Assembly: GCA_040902225.1 (NCBI GenBank) | Contig: JBBDXT010000004.1 | Location: 764,965-828,964, forward strand | Direction: 5' to 3' | Source: Chloroflexota bacterium | Lineage (GTDB): Bacteria; Chloroflexota; Limnocylindria; QHBO01 | Length of the DNA stretch: 64,000 nt | Shown here: positions 43,968 through 53,311 of the stretch, piece after piece | How positions within the stretch are numbered: the stretch's first letter is position 1 | Layout: every line of letters starts with the position of its first letter | The notes under the pieces: generated by a model | The model's input: the letters and a program-made list of their open reading frames with translations, nothing else | Told to the model about the DNA's origin: nothing | The model's database searches: none | Made by a program: the position numbers and the translations under genes

Positions 43968-45302
43968 TCAGCGCTCCACGTGATACAGCTCGATGCGCCG
44001 GCCCCAATCGGTGCGTACCACCATCCGCAGAATCGTCCGGGTGACGGTCACTGCGCTGAACATCGAGATCAGCACGCCGACGATCAGCACCAGCGCGAAG
44101 CCGCGCACAACCGTGGTCCCCTGCCAGTAGAGCCAGGAGGCGACCAGCAGCGAGCTGACGTTCGAGTCCAGGATGCTCGACCAAGCCCGGTTGAACCCAG
44201 CCTCGATCGCCGGCCCCAGCGTCTTGCCGAGCCGGATCTCCTCCTTCATGCGCTCGAAGATGAGGATGTTGGCGTCCACCGCCATGCCGATCGACAGGAT
44301 GAAGGCAGCAACCCCGGCCAGCGTCAGCGTGACGCCGATCAGTCGGAAGACCGCGTACGTCACGAGCGAGTAGAAGATCAGCGCTCCGGCCGCCAGGACG
44401 CCGGGCAGCCGGTAGTGGGCGATCATGAAGAGGAGCACCAGCGTGAGGCCGATCGCCCCCGCGACGAGCGCCTGGGCGAGGAAGTCCGCCCCGAGCGTTG
44501 GGGCGACGGTCTCGACGCCCTGCTCGCTCAGCGAGACCGGCAGCGCGCCGAAGCGCAGCGTGTTGTACAAGTTGGTGCGCTCGATCTCGTTCGCCTGGCC
44601 GGGCGGTCCGACGGTGATGATGGTCTGGCCACCGCAGATCGCGCCGTTGATGGTCGGCGTGGTGATGACGCGCCCGTCGAGAGCGATGGGCCCCGGGTTA
44701 TTGACGTTGGCCGTGGTGAATTGGCACCACGCTTCGGACGCTGGGCTGGCCAGCGTGAAGCCGACACCGATCTGGCCGCTGTTCGTGCCCGGGTTCACGC
44801 TCCCAGGATCAATCCTGCTGCCGTCGAAGAGGACCGCCACGGACCCGTCGGCGATGAGGGGACGGATGTCCTGGTCGACCGTCAGCGCCTGGCCCTTGGG
44901 ATCGATGAACTGCAGCTGCCCGGTCGAGCCGACCAGGCTGCGAACCTGGTCCTCGTCGCCGCTGGAGAGGCCCGGTATCTCGACCACGATGCGCCGCTGG
45001 TTGCCACTCACCTCGGTCCGGACCTGCGGCTCGGAGACGCCGAGGCCGCCAACACGGCGCTCGATGATGTTGCGCGCGGTCTCGATCTGCTCGTCCGTGA
45101 CCGCCTGGCCCGACTGGGGAGTCACCGCCAGCGTGACCCGGATCCCGCCCTGCAGGTCCAGGCCCAGCACGGTCTTCAGCTCGTGGCCGAAGATGTTGGA
45201 GGGCAGCCACGTCAAACCGAGCGTCTGTCGGGGGAGGTCGATGAAGATCGCCAGCAGGAGGGTGACGAGGATCACCCACGGGGCGGTGCGGCGCCAGGTC
45301 AT
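43968..45302 (-). CDS. secD: Protein translocase subunit SecD
   Basis: The 444-aa protein has an N-terminal helix, a large extracytoplasmic domain with GLDLQGGIRVTL (P1 signature) and GQLQFIDPKG, and the C-terminal RND-like helices with LSIGMAVDANILIFERMKEEI. The start is ATG at 45302 (MTWRRTAPW); a longer frame upstream is unsupported. A promoter at 45387-45415 serves secDF. Confidence 0.95.
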   Translation of the reverse strand: MTWRRTAPWVILVTLLLAIFIDLPRQTLGLTWLPSNIFGHELKTVLGLDLQGGIRVTLAVTPQSGQAVTDEQIETARNIIERRVGGLGVSEPQVRTEVSGNQRRIVVEIPGLSSGDEDQVRSLVGSTGQLQFIDPKGQALTVDQDIRPLIADGSVAVLFDGSRIDPGSVNPGTNSGQIGVGFTLASPASEAWCQFTTANVNNPGPIALDGRVITTPTINGAICGGQTIITVGPPGQANEIERTNLYNTLRFGALPVSLSEQGVETVAPTLGADFLAQALVAGAIGLTLVLLFMIAHYRLPGVLAAGALIFYSLVTYAVFRLIGVTLTLAGVAAFILSIGMAVDANILIFERMKEEIRLGKTLGPAIEAGFNRAWSSILDSNVSSLLVASWLYWQGTTVVRGFALVLIVGVLISMFSAVTVTRTILRMVVRTDWGRRIELYHVER

Positions 45303-45386
45303 GTGTGAGCCAGGTGAACCTCTCGCTCCGGTCGTCGCGGCTGCCGCAGACACCAAACGCGCCGCACACTTGCGGCGGGCCGCGCC

Positions 45387-45415
45387 AGTATAGGCACGCT
45401 CAGATGGGCCCGCAA
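45387..45415 (-). promoter_or_regulatory. Promoter of secD-secF
   Basis: TTGCGG (45415..45410), 17-bp spacer and TATACT (45392..45387), the same form as the rpsF promoter. It lies just past the uvrC stop; the expected transcript start is about 80 nt upstream of the secD ATG. Confidence 0.7.
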
Positions 45416-45417
45416 TC

Positions 45418-47397
45418 TCAGGCCAGCATCCCTTCGCGGGCCAGGTGGCGCTTCAGGCGATCGGCCAGCTCGCGAGGAATTCCGGGCGTCTCCGCGAGCT
45501 CATCGACCGACGCCTCCCAGATCCGGCGCACGCTGCCGAACCGCTTGAGGAGCGCCTTCTGGCGCACCGGGCCGATCCCCTCCACCTCGTCGAAGACGCT
45601 GGCCAGCGCGCTGCGGCTTCGGACGGAGCGGTGATAGGTGATGGCGAACCGGTGCGCTTCGTCGCGGATGCGCTGCACCAGGTACAGCCCCTGGCTCTTG
45701 GGGGGGAGGATGATCGGCTCCGGTCGGCCGGGCAGGTACAGCTCCTCGAAGCGCTTCGCCAGCCCCGCCACCGGCACCTCGCCGAGGTCCAGCTCGCGCA
45801 GCACGCCCACGGCGGCGGAGAGCTGCCCCTTGCCCCCGTCCACGATCACGAGGTCCGGCAGGGCCCAGCCGGCATCGCGCGCCGCCGACGGACGCGCGGC
45901 AGGATCGACGTCACGCTCATCGGCCTCCTCTCCGAGCCCCTCGACCGCCGGGTCGGCCCCCACCGCCGCCAGCGAGAGGGCCCCGGTCTCCGCGCGCAGG
46001 CGCGACGCGCGCGAGAAGCGGCGACGGATCACCTCGGCCATCATGCGGAAGTCGTCGGGGGTGTCGCCGGATCGGATCCGGAAGCGTCGGTACTCCCGCG
46101 GCTCGGGGCGACCGGTGACGAAGACGACCATGCTGCCGACCGCGCTCGTGCCCTGGATATTGCTCATGTCGTAGCACTCGATCCGCTCGGGTGCCCGTCC
46201 CAGTCCGAGCGCGGTGGCCAGCGCCTCCAGCGCTTCGTCGCGCTTGCCGGCGTCCGCGAGCCACTCGGCCCGCTCGCGCGACAGGGCCTCGACCGCGTTC
46301 TGGGTGGCGAGCGCCACCAGCCGGCGCTTGTCCCCTCGCTCGGGGACGGTCAACGCGACCCGCGACCCGCGGCGGTCCGCAAGGAAAGCGGCCAGGGCAT
46401 CGGCATCCGACGGTGCGAACGGCAGGACCACCTCGCGTGGCGGCCGTTCGGTCGCCAGGTAGTACTGGGGCAGGAAGGAGCCGAGCACATCGGCATCGGT
46501 GACGTCGCGTGCTCCCTCCACGATGAAGTGCTCGCGGCCGATCATCTTCCCGTTGCGGATGACGAAGAGCTGGAGGCAGGCCTCTCCCTCCTCCCGCGCG
46601 ATCCCGATCACGTCCTGCTCGGCGCGGCTGTAGGCGGCGACCTTCTGCTGCTCGATCGTGCGCTCGACGGCGCGCAGCTTGTCGCGGGCGACGGCGGCCT
46701 GCTCGTAGCGGAGTGCGAGTGAGTGGTCCTGCATCTCGCCGCGCAGCTCATCGGCGATCCCCTCCTGGCGTCCCTCCAGGAAGTCGACCACGCGGTCGAT
46801 GGTGGCCCGGTATTCAGCCTTCTCGATCGCCTGGATGCACGGCCCCTGGCATCGGTTGATGTAGTAGAGGAGGCACGGGCGCTCGAGGACCCGCTTCCCG
46901 TCGGGGATCTCCAGGTTGCAGGTCCGGAACGGAAAGATCTTGCGCAGCAGCTTCAGCGTCTCGTCGACGCTCGAGGCTGATGCGTACGGGCCGAAGTAGC
47001 GGCTGCCGTCACGGCTCAGCTTCCGCGTGCGCACGATCCGGGGAAAGTCCTCGCCCAGCGTGATCTTCACGAACGGGTAGCTCTTGTCGTCTCGGAGACG
47101 GATGTTGAAGCGGGGCCGATGCTCCTTGATCAGGTTGGACTCGAGCAGGTAGGCCTCGCTGACCGTGTCGGTGACGATGTATTCGATATCCGCCACCTCG
47201 GCGACCATGCGCAGGATCCGCGAGTCGAGGCCCGCCTTGGATCCGAAGTACGAACGGACCCGATGACGCAGCACGTCAGCCTTGCCGACGTAGAGGACGC
47301 GGCCGTGCGGCCCCTTCATCAGGTACACGCCAGGGGCCAGCGGGAGCTGGCGCAGGACCGTGCGCAGGTGCCCCTCGTTGTGCCCGTTGAGGGTCAT
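45418..47397 (-). CDS. uvrC: Excinuclease ABC subunit C
   Basis: It makes the dual incisions of nucleotide excision repair. The 659-aa protein has the GIY-YIG domain (PLAPGVYLMKGPHGRVLYVGKAD, split by context), a UVR motif (VDFLEGRQEGIADELRG), and the RNase H-like domain with IECYDMSNIQGTSAVGSM and LVIVDGGKGQL. A C-terminal HhH tail (VEGIGPVRQKALLKRFG) completes it. uvrA lies at the far end of the window. Confidence 0.96.
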   Translation of the reverse strand: MTLNGHNEGHLRTVLRQLPLAPGVYLMKGPHGRVLYVGKADVLRHRVRSYFGSKAGLDSRILRMVAEVADIEYIVTDTVSEAYLLESNLIKEHRPRFNIRLRDDKSYPFVKITLGEDFPRIVRTRKLSRDGSRYFGPYASASSVDETLKLLRKIFPFRTCNLEIPDGKRVLERPCLLYYINRCQGPCIQAIEKAEYRATIDRVVDFLEGRQEGIADELRGEMQDHSLALRYEQAAVARDKLRAVERTIEQQKVAAYSRAEQDVIGIAREEGEACLQLFVIRNGKMIGREHFIVEGARDVTDADVLGSFLPQYYLATERPPREVVLPFAPSDADALAAFLADRRGSRVALTVPERGDKRRLVALATQNAVEALSRERAEWLADAGKRDEALEALATALGLGRAPERIECYDMSNIQGTSAVGSMVVFVTGRPEPREYRRFRIRSGDTPDDFRMMAEVIRRRFSRASRLRAETGALSLAAVGADPAVEGLGEEADERDVDPAARPSAARDAGWALPDLVIVDGGKGQLSAAVGVLRELDLGEVPVAGLAKRFEELYLPGRPEPIILPPKSQGLYLVQRIRDEAHRFAITYHRSVRSRSALASVFDEVEGIGPVRQKALLKRFGSVRRIWEASVDELAETPGIPRELADRLKRHLAREGMLA

Positions 47398-48605
47398 GGC
47401 TGGCTGGGCGAAGGGCTCGGGGACGGGCTCTCCAGGGGCCGAGCCAGCTCGCTCTGGATGAACGCCTGCAGCGGCCCGTAGTCGCTTCCCGAGCTGCGCC
47501 CGATGACGACCAGGATGTACTGGCCGATGCTGTTGGTGGTCGCCTCCAGGATCACTCCCTCGCTCAGTTCGATGCGCCGATCGGCACGGAGATGACCGGA
47601 GATCAGGTAGAGGTCGATCGCCGACAGGTCGGTGGCCATCTGGCCCTTGAGCGCGTCCATGAGCGCCAGCCCAGGGCCGAGCGCGCCGATGCCGCCGCCC
47701 AGCTTGCCACGAATGGCGGTGAGCACCCGCTGCTGGCGAACGGATCGGGCGAAGTCGTTCGATTCAGCCTGCGCGCTCGTGTACCGGGTGCGCGAGTAGT
47801 CCAGCGAGCGCGTGCCGTCGAGGAAGATCGGTCCGGACTCGAAGGACCCGCCGTCCCAGTTGCCGGCGTTGTACTTGTTCTCGTTCCAGGTGTAGGCGAA
47901 CGCGATCGGATTGTCGACCGTCACGCCGCCAACGCTGTCGACCATTGCCTTGAACCCGGCGAAGTCCAGCGCGATCCAGTGTTCGATGCTGAGCCCCGTC
48001 ACCTTGGACAGGACCGCGGTGGCAGACGTCCCGGCCTCGTAGGCGCCGCCGCGCACGTACCCATCGGCGAAGGCTTCGTTGATCCTGGCGTTGTCGGGGA
48101 TCTCGGGGAGGCCCTCGATCCACAGGTCGCGGGGGATCGGGATCATGGTGGTCGTATCGGTCTTCGGATCGATCGAGAGGATGTTGATCGAGTCGGCCAG
48201 GTAGATACCGCCCGTGTGCCCGGGCCCGCCATACCCGTAGATGGCGACGTTCACGCGCTCGCTGCCCATCAGGGGGAAGAGGAGCGAGGAGGACAGGGAG
48301 CCGGCCGAGCTGACCTCGTCATTGAATGCCGCGACGCGCTGCCAGAGGAGCCACCCGCCGGTGCATCCGCTCAGCAGCACGATCACCAGGAGCAGGAGCA
48401 GGTTGCGCTTCCAGCGACGCGGGCGGGGTGCCGCGGCCCGCGATCGCCGCGGGGGGCTCAGGGGATCGATGCCGCGCGCGCGAAGCACCTGCTCGCGTTC
48501 GATTGCCTCACGGATCCTGCGCGCGCGGGGACTCTCGGTGGCGTGGCGGGGCCGGCGGTCGCGCCGGTTCATTGGCAGCTCATCGGTTCGGCAGAGTCTT
48601 CTCAT
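47394..48605 (-). CDS. LytR-CpsA-Psr (LCP) family cell-envelope ligase
   Basis: The 403-aa protein has a basic cytoplasmic N-terminus and one membrane helix (about 68-90). The extracytoplasmic LCP domain shows NILSIDPKTDTTTMIPIPRD, KVTGLSIEHWIALDFAGF, DSVGGVTVDNP, and the catalytic LDYSRTRYTSAQAESNDFAR. LCP proteins attach anionic glycopolymers to peptidoglycan. The protein ends in an SPSPSPS tail. ATG at 48605 is used; ATG at 48572 (MNRRDRRP) is as plausible, as neither has a good Shine-Dalgarno. ATGA overlap with uvrC. Confidence 0.88.
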   Translation of the reverse strand: MRRLCRTDELPMNRRDRRPRHATESPRARRIREAIEREQVLRARGIDPLSPPRRSRAAAPRPRRWKRNLLLLLVIVLLSGCTGGWLLWQRVAAFNDEVSSAGSLSSSLLFPLMGSERVNVAIYGYGGPGHTGGIYLADSINILSIDPKTDTTTMIPIPRDLWIEGLPEIPDNARINEAFADGYVRGGAYEAGTSATAVLSKVTGLSIEHWIALDFAGFKAMVDSVGGVTVDNPIAFAYTWNENKYNAGNWDGGSFESGPIFLDGTRSLDYSRTRYTSAQAESNDFARSVRQQRVLTAIRGKLGGGIGALGPGLALMDALKGQMATDLSAIDLYLISGHLRADRRIELSEGVILEATTNSIGQYILVVIGRSSGSDYGPLQAFIQSELARPLESPSPSPSPSQP

Positions 48606-48684
48606 GCGGGATCGGGCGGACGACAGGATATCCTGATAAGCCGGCGATCATGCGCCGGTAAGGCTGCCCGCCGATCCTGACGGC

Positions 48685-49590
48685 ATGGCGCTGGCCCAGG
48701 CCGTCACCCCGCCCGTGGCACGGTTGCTCGACGCGCTGGATGCCGAGCAGCGAGCCGCGGCGACCCTGCCGGATGGGCCGGCGCAGATCATCGCTCCGGC
48801 CGGCAGCGGAAAGACCACGACGCTCATCGCCCGGCTCGGCGTGCTCCTGACCCGCGGCGTGGCAGCCGAGCGGGTCGAGGTGCGGACCCTCCACGCCCTC
48901 GCGCGCCAGGTGCTCCTCGACGCGGGTGAGCCGGTCCATCTGCTGGCGGACCGCATGCCACTGCTGCGCGCGGCGCGGAGGCGCGTGGTCGCCGGGCGAG
49001 CCCCAGACGACCCGCCGGTCCCTGAGCCCGCCGCTCTCGACACGCTGCTGTCGGCCTGGAAGGTCGAGGGGAGGCCCCCGCCCGAGGCCGCGCTGCCGGC
49101 CCTCTCCATCTTCAGCGACCTCCTGGCCGCGCGGGGTGCGCTCGGTTTCGACGACCTCGTGGTTCGGGCGGTCGACCTCCTCGAGCGCGACCCCGCACTC
49201 CGGCAACGATGGCAGAGCCGCTTCAGCCACCTGGCGGTCGACGAGTTCCAGGACGTCGATGCGGCTCAGCTGCGCATGGTCCGTATCCTCGCCGAGCCGG
49301 AGCAGAACCTGTTCGTGGTCGGTGACGACGACCAGACGATCGTCAGAACTCGCACATATAGCGGCCTTAGCGAGCGAGGTGGCCGGAGACGCGACCGCGC
49401 TGCTACTCCGAGTGGTCGAGCTCGATGTCGGCCGGAGCACCGACGAGGTGAAGAGGCTTGTTGCCTAAGCTTAGATCGGAAGATGAAGCCTGGAGTGCGC
49501 GGGTGACCCGGGCAACGATCAGGAGTCCGATCACGAGCGCCTCGCCGTCGGGCGAGACCGAGGTGAGCCGCATCTGCAGGGAGCTCGGCA
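48685..49590 (+). pseudogene. Decayed UvrD/Rep-like SF1 helicase (copy A)
   Basis: Residues 1-220 match the intact helicase at 59858-61543: Walker A APAGSGKTTTLIARLG, SAWKVEGR, FDDLVVRAVD, DEFQDVDAAQLRMVR and VGDDDQTI. Two lesions are visible. A 93-bp in-frame deletion after GVAAER removes the motif Ia region (TFNRDAAAEL); in the intact copy the lost segment is bounded by ATCGGGGTC and ATCGAGGTC. The helicase then stops at 49342, where the 46-bp repeat begins and about 800 bp of the second half are missing. A short piece at 49497-49590 reading RVTRAT ... VSRICRELG may be the C-terminal remnant (ALTRAT ... PSRFLEEMG in the intact copy). Not expected to be active. Confidence 0.8.
49343..49388. 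repeat. 46-bp dispersed repeat, copy 1
   Basis: Begins TCAGAACTCGCACATATAGC and ends GGCCGGAG. It matches 56261-56306 at 45 of 46 positions. Here it marks the point where the helicase pseudogene is broken. Read in frame on the plus strand it encodes SELAHIAALASEVAG, continuing in unique sequence to a stop at 49468 (DATALLLRVVELDVGR, then STDEVKRLVA). The start of such an ORF is missing here. Confidence 0.85.
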
Positions 49591-49720
49591 AGCCGGGCGG
49601 CGCCTTCCGCCGCCCGACGGCTTGCGCTCCGCGGCCGGGAGGTGGCCCAGCTGGGGCCGCGAACTCCCGCATCCCTTGTTAATCTCGGTAACGCCTGCCC
49701 GAATCGGTGACGTCTGTCGC

Positions 49721-50224
49721 ATGCCCGACCTCGCCAAAGATCGCTCGTTCCTGATCCGCCCGGACCGGGAGCAAGAGCCGCCGCAAGGAATCGCGAACCT
49801 GCTTCGGATCGAGGGCAGTCGGATGGCGGGTCGTGTGGCAGTCATCGAACATCCGATCGCGCCTGGCGTCCTGGTGCCGCCGCACACCCACACTCGCGAA
49901 GACGAGGTGAGCTACGTCGTACGTGGCACGATCGGGGCACGAGTGGGCGACGAGTTCATCACGGCGGCGCCAGGGGCGTACGTGATGAAGCCGCGCGGGA
50001 TTCCCCACGCGTTCTGGAACGCCGGGCCGGAGCCGGCCAGGATCGTCGAGATCATCGTCCCCGCCGGGTTCGAACGGTTCTTCGCCGAACTCGACGAGCT
50101 CGCACGACAGGGACCGCTTGACTCGCGTGCGCACGCGGCGCTCGGACAACGATATGGCGTGCGCTACCACGACGAATGGATCGCAGAGCTCGCTGAGCGC
50201 TTCGGTGTGCGCATACCGACCTGA
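49721..50224 (+). CDS. Cupin-domain protein
   Basis: The 167-aa protein has a single double-stranded beta-helix domain: PPHTHTREDEVSYVVRGTIG (metal-binding His/His/Glu) and the second motif PRGIPHAFWNAG. A C-terminal helical tail of about 55 residues follows. Such cupins are small sensors or oxygenase-like enzymes; no substrate can be assigned. The start ATG (MPDLAKDRS) was chosen because upstream residues lack similarity; no strong Shine-Dalgarno is seen. Confidence 0.85.
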   Translation: MPDLAKDRSFLIRPDREQEPPQGIANLLRIEGSRMAGRVAVIEHPIAPGVLVPPHTHTREDEVSYVVRGTIGARVGDEFITAAPGAYVMKPRGIPHAFWNAGPEPARIVEIIVPAGFERFFAELDELARQGPLDSRAHAALGQRYGVRYHDEWIAELAERFGVRIPT

Positions 50225-50352
50225 TGGTGTCGGCTACCCCTTCGGCCGGGATGCGTCGCGCATCCCTGATCCTCTCGGCGCGGGCCGGTGAGGCGCCGCT
50301 CAAATCCCTGCGATGCGGCGCTACGATTCCGCCAGAATGCTTGGGGACCACC

Positions 50353-51060
50353 ATGCCGAGCGATGCCCAGCAAATGCCCGAGGCAGCCGATGTCCCCGGC
50401 CTCGACCAGGCCGTGGAGACCTTGACCCGCGGCGCCGAGATCCTGCGATCCCTGAGCCTGCACGAAGAGGCCGGCGAGGTGATCGCGATCCTCGAGCGGC
50501 TGGGGCCGGGTCCTGCGGGCATCGGTCATAACGTCTTCCGGCGGGAGGGTGAGTACCGTCTCATCCTGTACGGGTCGGACGTCTTCCGGCTGAAGGAGAC
50601 GCTCGGGCTGTCGTACCTGGCAACGCTGCTGGCGCACCCGGGCCGCGAGATCCACGTGCTCGAGCTCGTCGGCAGCGACACGGCCCTGGCATCGCACGCC
50701 GGCCCGCTGCTCGACCCCGAGGCGCGGCGCGCCTATCGCGAGCGGATCGAGGAGCTCACAGCCGAGCTGGCTGAGGCGGAACGCTTCACCGATCCGGAGC
50801 GGGCGGCGCGACACCGCCAGGAGCTCAAGCTGCTGCGAGCGGAGCTCGCGCGGGGCGAGGGGCTCGGTGGGCGGGCGCGCGCCACGGGCTCGAACTCCGA
50901 ACGCGCTCGGCAAGCGGCCACGAAGGCCCTGAAGAGCGCGCTGGCTCGCATCGCCGCCGAAAGCCCCTCCCTCAGCCGGCACCTCGCCAGCACCGTCCGC
51001 ACGGGCACCTATTGCCGATACGACCCCGACCCCAGGCTGCCCATCTCCTGGCGTGTCTGA
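50353..51060 (+). CDS. Conserved hypothetical protein with winged-helix-like and coiled-coil regions
   Basis: The 235-aa protein has a short helical N-terminus and a beta-rich section (GEYRLILYGSDVFRLKETLG) followed by LSYLATLLAHPGREIHVLEL, resembling a small winged helix. A strongly charged coiled coil (about 115-180, DPEARRAYRERIEELTAELA) follows, then ALARIAAESPSLSRHLASTV and GTYCRYDPDP. This tail is recalled from the C-termini of large actinobacterial and chloroflexotal ATPase/TPR regulators; here it stands alone. Function unknown; a regulatory role is inferred only. Confidence 0.7.
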   Translation: MPSDAQQMPEAADVPGLDQAVETLTRGAEILRSLSLHEEAGEVIAILERLGPGPAGIGHNVFRREGEYRLILYGSDVFRLKETLGLSYLATLLAHPGREIHVLELVGSDTALASHAGPLLDPEARRAYRERIEELTAELAEAERFTDPERAARHRQELKLLRAELARGEGLGGRARATGSNSERARQAATKALKSALARIAAESPSLSRHLASTVRTGTYCRYDPDPRLPISWRV

Positions 51061-51125
51061 GGGCGCGACGCCGCTGTTCACCGTTGTGACGCCGTCCTTC
51101 ACGCCTCAGGGATAAAGGAGGCGTC

Positions 51126-52766
51126 ATGGCCACCATGCTCTCGGTCGATCCCGCCGCCGCCGGTGAGCGGTCGCCCATCGGTCCCGAGACCGTTGCCGAG
51201 CTCGAGCGCTTGATCGCGGCGACCGGTCTGGAGGCTTCACTTCGCGGTCGCTACTCCGTCGTCTTCGCCTTCCCAGGCATGGGCGTCGGGCAGCACTACC
51301 CCGAGCTGGCCGGCTGCACGCTGGAGGTCTGCACGTTCATCGACGAAGCCGGCGTCTTCGCGAAGCACGGCATCGAGGTAACCGGCCTCTCGGGCGAGCG
51401 GAGCGAACCACCTGCCGGCTGCCTGGCGATCCCGTTCCCGGTCGGCGTCATCGAGCAGTCCGACTTCGGTGGACCGATCGGCTTCGTCGAGCAGGACGGC
51501 CGCCGCTACGCGCAGCGTGCGACGCTCGTGATCTTCCCCGATGGCACCGGTGTCCGCCTCACGGGAATCGCGGACATCGTCGGGCACGTGCGGGCATGCC
51601 TCGACCTCGTGCTCGGCCACCGGCTCGAGCGCTTCCGACAGGCTGCGGTCGCGAGTGACGTCAGCCGCCTCCGCTCCACGGCGCAGCTCGGTCCGCTGCT
51701 GCCGAACGGGGCCGATTCGGTGGCCATCACCCGCGTCGATGTAACGATCCCGCTCGTGGTCAAGATGGCCGCGCCGGCCATCGTGCGCGAGGAGGCCGGC
51801 TACATGCGCCGCGTCAACGGCCTGCTGGAGCAGGCCGGTCGTCCGCGCCTCTTCCCGGCAGTCGTCGCCATCGGCGCCGACGAGGATCCGGCCTGGTATC
51901 TCATGGAGGCGGCCGATCCGGTGCCGCTCGACCGCCTCCTATTCGCGGACGAGGCGCGGACCGTCGTGGACTCGGCTCGGCGGCCACTGCTCACCGCGGG
52001 CATCGACCATCTCTCGGACCTCTATGAGCTCACTTTCCGGCGTGAGGTCTCGCCTGTGGCGCGGTACCACTACCGAGATCGATTCGCGGTCATCCCCGGG
52101 CGAGCCGACACGCGGCTCACCCACCAGCTGCTCGTCGGTGGCGGAGATCTCGACGAGCTGCTGAATCGGCCGATCGTCATCGATGGCTTCGCCTGCCACC
52201 CATATCGCCAACAGCTCGCCTTCCTGGAGCAGCATGTCGCCGATCTCGCTCAGCCCGTCGGTGCGTACCTCCACGGCGATGCCCACCTGCCGAACATGCT
52301 CCTTGCTGGCGACGAGTCGATCGTGTTCGTCGACCCCCGCGTGGTGTGGGACGGGAACGACGTCGGAGATCCAGGCTTCGGCGACCCGCTCTACGACTTC
52401 GCCACGCTGCTCCATAGCCTCCACGTGATGTCGGCCATCCTGCACGCCATCGAGGTGGAGGAGACAGTGGCGCTCCTGGCCTTCGAGGTGACGCCGGCGG
52501 GGATCCACGTGAGCTCGGGTACCCTCCGGATCCACGGCAACCCCGTGGTCGGGTCGTTCACGGCCACCGTCGCCGGCCGCCTGCCGCCTGACATCGCCGG
52601 CGCGAACTGGCAGGCGCGGCTCCATATCGGCACGGCCAACGCCCTCCTCGGCTGGCTCAAGTACGCGCGCTCGGTCCAGACCCGCGAGGCCTGGCTGGCC
52701 ATCTTCGTCTCGGTGCTCTACCACCTGGAAGTCGGGCGCCGACTGGTCATTGGAGAGGAGATCTGA
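51126..52766 (+). CDS. PrxQ-like redoxin domain fused to aminoglycoside-phosphotransferase-like kinase
   Basis: The 546-aa protein appears to be an unusual fusion. Residues about 40-165 resemble peroxiredoxin Q/BCP: VVFAFPGMGVG, AGCTLEVCTF with Cys64 and Cys69 in the CxxxxC spacing of PrxQ, and HGIEVTGLS. The usual Thr two before the peroxidatic Cys motif is replaced (ELAGC). Residues about 190-546 resemble APH/choline-kinase folds: VVKMAAP (ATP-binding Lys213), catalytic YLHGDAHLPNML (381-392) and metal-binding IVFVDPR (399-405), then GDPLYDFATLLH. AAAGGAGG precedes ATG. The partner gene starts 2 bp after the stop. The substrate is unknown. Confidence 0.8.
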   Translation: MATMLSVDPAAAGERSPIGPETVAELERLIAATGLEASLRGRYSVVFAFPGMGVGQHYPELAGCTLEVCTFIDEAGVFAKHGIEVTGLSGERSEPPAGCLAIPFPVGVIEQSDFGGPIGFVEQDGRRYAQRATLVIFPDGTGVRLTGIADIVGHVRACLDLVLGHRLERFRQAAVASDVSRLRSTAQLGPLLPNGADSVAITRVDVTIPLVVKMAAPAIVREEAGYMRRVNGLLEQAGRPRLFPAVVAIGADEDPAWYLMEAADPVPLDRLLFADEARTVVDSARRPLLTAGIDHLSDLYELTFRREVSPVARYHYRDRFAVIPGRADTRLTHQLLVGGGDLDELLNRPIVIDGFACHPYRQQLAFLEQHVADLAQPVGAYLHGDAHLPNMLLAGDESIVFVDPRVVWDGNDVGDPGFGDPLYDFATLLHSLHVMSAILHAIEVEETVALLAFEVTPAGIHVSSGTLRIHGNPVVGSFTATVAGRLPPDIAGANWQARLHIGTANALLGWLKYARSVQTREAWLAIFVSVLYHLEVGRRLVIGEEI

Positions 52767-52767
52767 C

Positions 52768-53250
52768 ATGACTGCACGGATCGACCTGGTCGCGCCGACG
52801 ACGCCATCCATCTCTCCCTATGTCGCCCGCCCAATCGCCTTCCATGAGCTGTGGCAGCCCGGCGGCTGGCGGCTCAAGGTCTACGGCATCGAGTACGAGC
52901 GCCCAGCTCCTCGACCGGAGCTCGTTGATGCCGCCAAGCGGCTGGCGCTCGAGGTGCTGCCGCCGGAGCCCGCCTACGCGGTCGGATTCATCGGCGCTCA
53001 CGACGCGCGGGGTGGCTGCTACGTCTTCGTCGACTGGTGGGCCGATGAGAATGAGCTGCACCACAAGAACTTCCTCGGACCGTCACCCGACGACCTTCGA
53101 TCAGCCGGACCCGACGACTCGGTGGCGTGTGTCTGGGACCTGGCAGTCATCGACTTCGAGCGACGCGCCTGGCACGAGCTCGTGGTCAAGCAGGCAGGCG
53201 CTCCTGATCTCGGGGCGTACCTCGCGCGCCGGTTCGAGGAGACGGTCTAG
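52768..53250 (+). CDS. Unrecognised 160-aa protein, partner of the redoxin-kinase
   Basis: I do not recognise the family with confidence. The protein is alpha/beta-like, with FHELWQPGGWRLKVYGIEY, AYAVGFIGAHDARGGCYVF, a striking VDWWADENELHHKNF and ACVWDLAVIDFERRAWHELV. There is no signal peptide or membrane segment. GGAGAGGAG precedes ATG and only one base separates it from the upstream stop, so it is almost surely co-translated with the redoxin-kinase. The conserved Trp, Asp, Glu and His cluster could form an active site. Confidence 0.8.
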   Translation: MTARIDLVAPTTPSISPYVARPIAFHELWQPGGWRLKVYGIEYERPAPRPELVDAAKRLALEVLPPEPAYAVGFIGAHDARGGCYVFVDWWADENELHHKNFLGPSPDDLRSAGPDDSVACVWDLAVIDFERRAWHELVVKQAGAPDLGAYLARRFEETV

Positions 53251-53311
53251 CGTCGCTTCCCGTCCCGAGAATCAAGTGTCGTGTGCAGTTGCAGGAGAGG
53301 AGGTCTGGGAA

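Noticed and set aside
48625-48658. Palindromes AGGATATCCT and CCGGCG/CGCCGG upstream of helicase copy A
   Set aside because: Short GC-rich palindromes are frequent in this genome and the downstream gene is broken; not enough to call an operator.
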